A stretch of DNA of 9,881 bases from Clostridia bacterium (GTDB lineage Bacteria > Bacillota > Clostridia > Oscillospirales > CAG-382). Every line of letters starts with the position of its first letter. Positions within the stretch are counted from its first letter, which is position 1. This document shows, piece after piece, positions 6,267-9,881 of this stretch. The notes under the pieces are model-generated. The model was not told the DNA's origin and made no database searches. It worked only from the letters and a program-made list of their open reading frames with translations. The position numbers and the translations under genes were made by a program. The stretch covers positions 1-9,881 of the forward strand of contig CAAEDF010000047.1 of the NCBI GenBank assembly GCA_900754535.1. The letters run 5' to 3'.

Positions 6267-6920
6267 TCAAAACAGACGTTTGGTTATATTCGAAATAACT
6301 GCCGCTTTTTCATGCTCCAGCGGCATGAATGCCGTCACCGCCGCCAGCGGCAGCCCTGACAGCGCGCACAGCCGCTCGCATTCCCCGTAGGTGGCTTTCA
6401 CGGTCTCGGCGGTAGTGAGCGCGCCGAGGTTGGAGTTGTTTATTATCCCCGTAAAGCGCATCCCCGACGCCGCCTCCGTCTCGCGCAATATCGCGAGCGC
6501 GCCTTCGGCGTCAAGCGTGGCGGGACGGTAAAAGTTGCATACGTAGTACATATCGTACCCGGCCACCGCGTAGCGTTCGCGGTCGCAGCCCAGTGCGGCA
6601 GCGCCGTCCGGGTCGCCGCCGACGTCTATTATCGCCCGTCCGTCGCCGTAAAACACGCTGCCCATGTCGGCCGGCAGGGAAGGGATCTCCACGTTTGTGT
6701 TGGCGAACTCCGGCACAAGCGCTTTTATCCCGTGCTCGGCAAGCATCCGGGCATTGTCGGCGGTGCGGAAATACGGGTTCACGATGTCGAGATCGGCTAT
6801 GCAGATCGGCCCGCCGTCCGCCGCGTCGAGCGCAAGGTTTACGGCGACATTGGTCTTTCCGCTGCCGAAATGACCGCTGATGACCGTTATTTTGCTTTTG
6901 ATAAGTTCTTTAAGTGTCAT
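6267..6920 (-). CDS. Uncharacterised P-loop ATPase (MinD/ParA-related), linked to the oxidoreductase cluster
   Basis: The 217-residue protein begins almost at its nucleotide site: ITVISGHFGSGKTNVAVNLA (residues 11-30) holds a Walker A of the form GxxxxGKT (16-23). It continues with IADLDIVNPYFRT (41-53), AIIDVGGDPDG (96-106) as Walker B, NFYRPATLD (129-137) and IINNSNLG (159-166), a position where SIMIBI-class NTPases contact the base. This places it near the MinD/Mrp/ParA group, but the Lys of the deviant Walker A (KGGxGKT) is replaced by His17-Phe18, so it is not an ordinary ParA or MinD. No membrane-targeting helix or metal-binding CxxC is seen. It starts 12 bases after the U32 stop with only a weak ribosome site and ends 35 bases before the ferredoxin subunit. 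Function is unknown; a role in maturation or control of the oxidoreductase is only a guess from position. Confidence 0.85.
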   Translation of the reverse strand: MTLKELIKSKITVISGHFGSGKTNVAVNLALDAADGGPICIADLDIVNPYFRTADNARMLAEHGIKALVPEFANTNVEIPSLPADMGSVFYGDGRAIIDVGGDPDGAAALGCDRERYAVAGYDMYYVCNFYRPATLDAEGALAILRETEAASGMRFTGIINNSNLGALTTAETVKATYGECERLCALSGLPLAAVTAFMPLEHEKAAVISNITKRLF

Positions 6921-6932
6921 ATATCATACCCA

Positions 6933-8144
6933 TCATATCGCACGTATTATGTCGTTCTCCTTTGCCTCGTCTATCCTTATATAGAATTCCTGCCTCGGAT
7001 GCGGGGCGGATTCGATGGGGTTCATTTCCGCGTCAAACAGCTCGTCCACCGTTATGTCGCGGCCGGTTCTGCCCGGCGAAAGCAGCTTGGCTTTAGTGCC
7101 CGCGCACACCTTGTTGCGCTGTATGCATCTTGCCAGATGCGTGCCCGGGTCAAAGGAGGACACGGTGCATAAAAACGCTTTGTCCTTTATATATTCGTTC
7201 GCCGATACGGTCTGCGCGATTTCCGACGGCGGAGCAAAGTAAAACCCCGTTCCGTATTCGCGGTGGCTGACCGATTCGACTTCGGCAAGGCAGGCCGGGT
7301 CAAACGGTCTGCCCGCGGCCCGGTCGGCAATCGCAAGTCTGTATGCGTTCGTCACCGCGGCGGTGTAATATGCGCTTTTGACGCGCCCCTCTATCTTGAA
7401 CGAGTCTATACCCGCTTCGGCAAGCTCTCCGACGTGTTCTATCATGCACAGGTCCTTGGAGGAAAACAGATAGCTGCCCGCCTTATCCTGCTCCGCGGGC
7501 AGCGCGCCCGTCTCGCCCTTTTCCTCCGAAACATAAAATTTCCAGCGGCAGGGCTGGGCACAGCGTCCGTCGTTGGCACTTCTGCCCGTGCAGTAGGCCG
7601 AAAGCAGGCAGCGCCCGGAATAGGCGATGCACATGGCTCCGTGGACGAAGGCTTCAAGCTCAAGCGAGGGCGGCGTAAGGCTGCGTATCTCTTTTATCTG
7701 TTCAAGCGTAAGCTCGCGTGCGAGCACTATTCGGGAAAAACCGTATTCGTGCCAGAAGCGGCAGGCGGCGGAATTGACTGCGGATGCCTGGGTGGAAAGG
7801 TGCAGCACGGCATCCGGCCAGGTCTTTCTTACGGTCTCCGCCACCCCGATGTCGGAAATGATAAGCGCGTCGGCGCCGGCCTCCCTCAGGGCCGAAACGT
7901 AGCCGGGCAGCAGCCTCAGCTGCGCGTCGTCGGGCATGGTGTTCAGCGTGACATACACTTTTACTCCGCGTTCATGAGCATAGGCGGCGCTTTGGGCAAG
8001 CTGCTCGGCGGTAAAATTGTCCGCGGCCGCGCGCAGGCCGAACCTGTCAAGCGCGCAGTACACGGCGTCCGCGCCGTAGCAGACCGCAAAGCGCAGCTTT
8101 TCGGGGTTTCCGGCAGGAGAAAGAAGCTCGGGCAGCTTTTTCAT
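6933..8144 (-). CDS. U32-family protein, TrhP-like (probable tRNA U34 hydroxylation protein)
   Basis: The 403-residue protein opens with LPELLSPAGNPEKLRFAVCY and GADAVYCAL, the normal start of U32 family TIM-barrel proteins. The family signature ExFxHGAMCxxxSGRCxLS spans Glu164 to Ser182, followed by NDGRCAQPCRW (191-201). Cys172, Cys179, Cys195 and Cys233 are good candidates for iron-sulfur ligands, with Cys199 also nearby. IEGRVKSAYYTAAVTNAYR (251-269) is another conserved block. Although labelled peptidases, members such as TrhP and RlhA act in prephenate-dependent hydroxylation of tRNA or rRNA, so tRNA wobble-uridine hydroxylation is the likely role. The ATG overlaps the mltG stop as ATGA (8141-8144). 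In B. subtilis the U32 genes yrrN and yrrO follow mltG with the methyltransferase gene yrrM (trmR) between; that gene is absent here. Confidence 0.88.
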   Translation of the reverse strand: MKKLPELLSPAGNPEKLRFAVCYGADAVYCALDRFGLRAAADNFTAEQLAQSAAYAHERGVKVYVTLNTMPDDAQLRLLPGYVSALREAGADALIISDIGVAETVRKTWPDAVLHLSTQASAVNSAACRFWHEYGFSRIVLARELTLEQIKEIRSLTPPSLELEAFVHGAMCIAYSGRCLLSAYCTGRSANDGRCAQPCRWKFYVSEEKGETGALPAEQDKAGSYLFSSKDLCMIEHVGELAEAGIDSFKIEGRVKSAYYTAAVTNAYRLAIADRAAGRPFDPACLAEVESVSHREYGTGFYFAPPSEIAQTVSANEYIKDKAFLCTVSSFDPGTHLARCIQRNKVCAGTKAKLLSPGRTGRDITVDELFDAEMNPIESAPHPRQEFYIRIDEAKENDIIRAI

Positions 8145-9703
8145 GACGCGGCTTCCGATTCGTCGCTTTCAAGCGCGGCGTTGTCGCGCTCTACCTGCTG
8201 GATGTTCGCAAGATGGCCGGAGAGGGTGACCGCGTAATAGGTTTTTCCGGCTTTATTGGAAACGAAGAAATAGGCGTCTATCTTGACGTTGTTCTCGTTT
8301 GTGGGCGCGGAGGGATATATGGCCGCCGTGATGGCATCTATGCCGGGATTGGAGATGGCGCCGGGCGGCAGCCCCTCGTGGACGCGTGTGTTGTAGGGGT
8401 TGGGGTCGTTGAGTTCCTCCTCGGTAAGGTCCTCGTGGCGCTCTTCAAGAAAATACTGTATCGTCGCGTCGGATTCAAGCTTGGGGAACTGGTCGGAATG
8501 GCTTAGCCGGTTGTGGAACACATATGAGATCCCCTCAAAATCCGCGGCCAGCTTCGCCTCCGCCTGGACCATTGACGCCAGCGTTATTATGTCGTCGAAG
8601 GTAAGCCCGAGAGCCTCGATATCCTCGGCAAATACCGACTGATAGCTGTTCCAGAATTTCTGCTGGAAGTTGTTGAGGAATTTGTTGATGACCAGGTATT
8701 CCTCTTCGTCCTGATAAAAATCGTAGGTGTCGGGATAGAGATAGCCTTCAAGACGGTATTTGCGGGTCTCGGGATAGCCCAGCTCCTCAAGCGCGTTCAC
8801 AAACTCGTGCTTGTAGGGATAGTTGTTTATGGCCTCTACATATTTATCGCGCTCGCCGATACCCTTTGAAACCAGCAGATCGATTATCTGATCCACGGTG
8901 TAGCCCTCCGGTATCGTCACACGTATCTCGGTGCGCACATACGGCTCCACCGTCAGCGCCGTGATAAGCTGCGAGTAATTCATGTTGCTGTTGAGCGTGT
9001 GCTCGCCCGGTATGAATTCGGTCTCGCCGTCGGACTGGTATATCATATAAAGGTTGAACGCCCATTCGTATTCGATTATGTCGTTGCTGGCAAGCAGATA
9101 CGCCACCTGCTTGCGGGTCGCGCCCTCGGGCACCGAAACGGTGACCTCATGGTCGCCTTTTATAAAGGCAAAAACGTCGTTGCCCACCGTTATGACGGTA
9201 TACGACAAAAACGCCGACGCTATAAGCACGATAATTATATATACGGCCGCTTTTACCAAAAACGAGCAGCCGCCCAGGAACGAAAGTACCTTCCGGCCCG
9301 CTCTGCGCTTTCCGCGCTCTTTGCGTGAGTCAGCCCCGCTTTCGCTTTCGGGTTCGTCGCCGTCGTTTGCGTCTTCCTCACCGTCTGCGGGCGTTGCAGG
9401 ATCCGCGGCCGCCCCGTCGACCTGCTCTGTCTGAAGTCCGTCCATGCCGGTAAGATGCGCCTCTATATTAAGGGTGGATTTTGAAAACGATTCTCTCAGC
9501 TCCGCCGTGTCCTGAAAATGTGCCATAAGGGGGCTGTTTTCGTCCTCAGACCCGCCGCTTTTACCGGACGCGCCGTTCTCACGGTTGTTTTCGCTTTCTT
9601 CGGAACGGTCGGCATCGGAAACGGAATATTTCTTTTTGTATTCCTCTATTATGGACAGTATCTCGTCCGCCTCGTCGTGAGGGGTTTTCTTTTCTTCGCT
9701 CAT
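8141..9703 (-). CDS. mltG: Endolytic murein transglycosylase MltG (YceG family) with long acidic N-terminus
   Basis: MltG is an inner-membrane lytic transglycosylase that cleaves nascent glycan strands and is thought to end peptidoglycan polymerisation. The 520-residue protein has three parts. Residues 1-125 are polar, rich in Glu, Asp, Ser and Gly, and probably disordered in the cytoplasm. A basic stretch RKERGKRRAGRK (127-138) is followed by one membrane helix at about 152-172, the inside-positive pattern of a type II protein. The rest is the extracellular YceG domain, with a LysM-like part (VPEGATRKQVAYLL, 191-204; IPEGYTVDQIIDLL, 264-277) and the catalytic region ASMVQAEAK (376-384). Glu382 aligns with the catalytic Glu of E. 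coli MltG; the preceding Glu of the usual VEKE is Gln380. PYNTRVHEGLPPGAISNPG (436-454) is also diagnostic. It is longer than E. coli MltG (about 340) because of the N-terminal extension. Confidence 0.95.
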   Translation of the reverse strand: MSEEKKTPHDEADEILSIIEEYKKKYSVSDADRSEESENNRENGASGKSGGSEDENSPLMAHFQDTAELRESFSKSTLNIEAHLTGMDGLQTEQVDGAAADPATPADGEEDANDGDEPESESGADSRKERGKRRAGRKVLSFLGGCSFLVKAAVYIIIVLIASAFLSYTVITVGNDVFAFIKGDHEVTVSVPEGATRKQVAYLLASNDIIEYEWAFNLYMIYQSDGETEFIPGEHTLNSNMNYSQLITALTVEPYVRTEIRVTIPEGYTVDQIIDLLVSKGIGERDKYVEAINNYPYKHEFVNALEELGYPETRKYRLEGYLYPDTYDFYQDEEEYLVINKFLNNFQQKFWNSYQSVFAEDIEALGLTFDDIITLASMVQAEAKLAADFEGISYVFHNRLSHSDQFPKLESDATIQYFLEERHEDLTEEELNDPNPYNTRVHEGLPPGAISNPGIDAITAAIYPSAPTNENNVKIDAYFFVSNKAGKTYYAVTLSGHLANIQQVERDNAALESDESEAAS

Positions 9704-9781
9704 GTGTTGCCTTTGCCCTTTCTCCGTATGTCGGCTGCCGCCTTTTCGCCGCGTCTGCCGGCGTGCGGGACGGTGTTGCTT

Positions 9782-9881
9782 TTACATAAAAACGGTCATA
9801 AGCACGAATATGGCGATAAGCAGGAAAAAAGCCGGTGACAGATAAACATACACAAGGTTGTCGATGCTTCTCGGAGGTATC
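9782..9881 (-). CDS. C-terminal end of an unidentified membrane protein (partial)
   Basis: An open frame enters from the right edge and ends at a TAA (9782-9784), giving 32 residues: IPPRSIDNLVYVYLSP followed by AFFLLIAIFVLMTVFM. The last half is one strongly hydrophobic segment, so the protein probably ends in a membrane helix with almost no tail. It is on the same strand as mltG and ends 78 bases before its start. I do not recognise the family and the rest lies outside the window. The call rests on one open frame, a hydrophobic stretch and sensible placement, so it could be a chance frame. Confidence 0.5.
   Translation of the reverse strand, partial: IPPRSIDNLVYVYLSPAFFLLIAIFVLMTVFM

Noticed and set aside
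6262..6267. A TATAAT sequence on the plus strand resembling a -10 promoter element
   Set aside because: All genes run on the minus strand, there is no matching -35 element, and transcription from it would run antisense into the ATPase gene. It is likely chance in a short AT-rich gap.
6232..6270. Alternative TTG start of the ferredoxin subunit, overlapping the ATPase stop
   Set aside because: It would add 13 residues atypical of ferredoxins and would place the strong AAGGAG site inside the gene; the ATG at 6229-6231 fits better.
7263..8237. A 324-codon plus-strand open frame opposite the U32 gene
   Set aside because: It is a GC-driven shadow frame; the minus-strand U32 protein has all family motifs over the same bases.
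9704..9781. The gap upstream of mltG as a promoter or terminator
   Set aside because: It is GC-rich with scattered GCCGCC/GCCGGC repeats, but I see no credible -35/-10 pair and no hairpin with a T run.

Overview
The window suggests an anaerobic bacterium, most likely a GC-rich member of the Clostridia (Firmicutes). The evidence is a ferredoxin-dependent 2-oxoacid oxidoreductase cluster, MEP-pathway isoprenoid genes, an MltG next to a U32 protein (an arrangement I recall from Bacillus and Clostridia), and a YfmF-type M16 protein. Taxonomy is inferred from gene content only. All twelve supported genes lie on the minus strand, so transcription runs from high to low coordinates. Intergenic space is minimal: no gap reaches 100 bases and no stretch over 300 bases lacks a gene. 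I see no tRNA, rRNA, CRISPR array, insertion sequence or phage gene.

In transcription order (right to left): the last 32 codons of an unidentified membrane protein (9782-9881); mltG, a membrane-anchored murein endolytic transglycosylase with a long acidic N-terminal extension; a U32-family protein of the TrhP type, probably for tRNA hydroxylation; an uncharacterised P-loop ATPase; a four-gene 2-oxoacid:ferredoxin oxidoreductase (ferredoxin, alpha/VorB, TPP-binding beta, gamma); ispD and ispF; nagA and nagB; and, after a possible weak terminator, the first 117 codons of a YfmF-like M16 protein that runs off the left edge.

From mltG to nagA, neighbouring genes overlap or are 1-35 bases apart, with stop/start overlaps at mltG/U32 and ispD/ispF, an 11-base overlap at gamma/ispD and a one-base gap at beta/gamma. 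nagB follows nagA after 67 bases. A long polycistronic transcript is plausible, although no promoter is visible.

Part of the content fits a cell-envelope theme: MltG cuts nascent glycan strands, NagA and NagB return N-acetylglucosamine-6-phosphate to fructose-6-phosphate, and IspD/IspF feed the isoprenoid supply from which undecaprenyl phosphate is made. The oxidoreductase links branched-chain or other 2-oxoacid breakdown to reduced ferredoxin. The least understood piece is the P-loop ATPase directly upstream of the oxidoreductase. Otherwise this looks like ordinary core-genome housekeeping DNA, and I found no convincing new multi-gene system.
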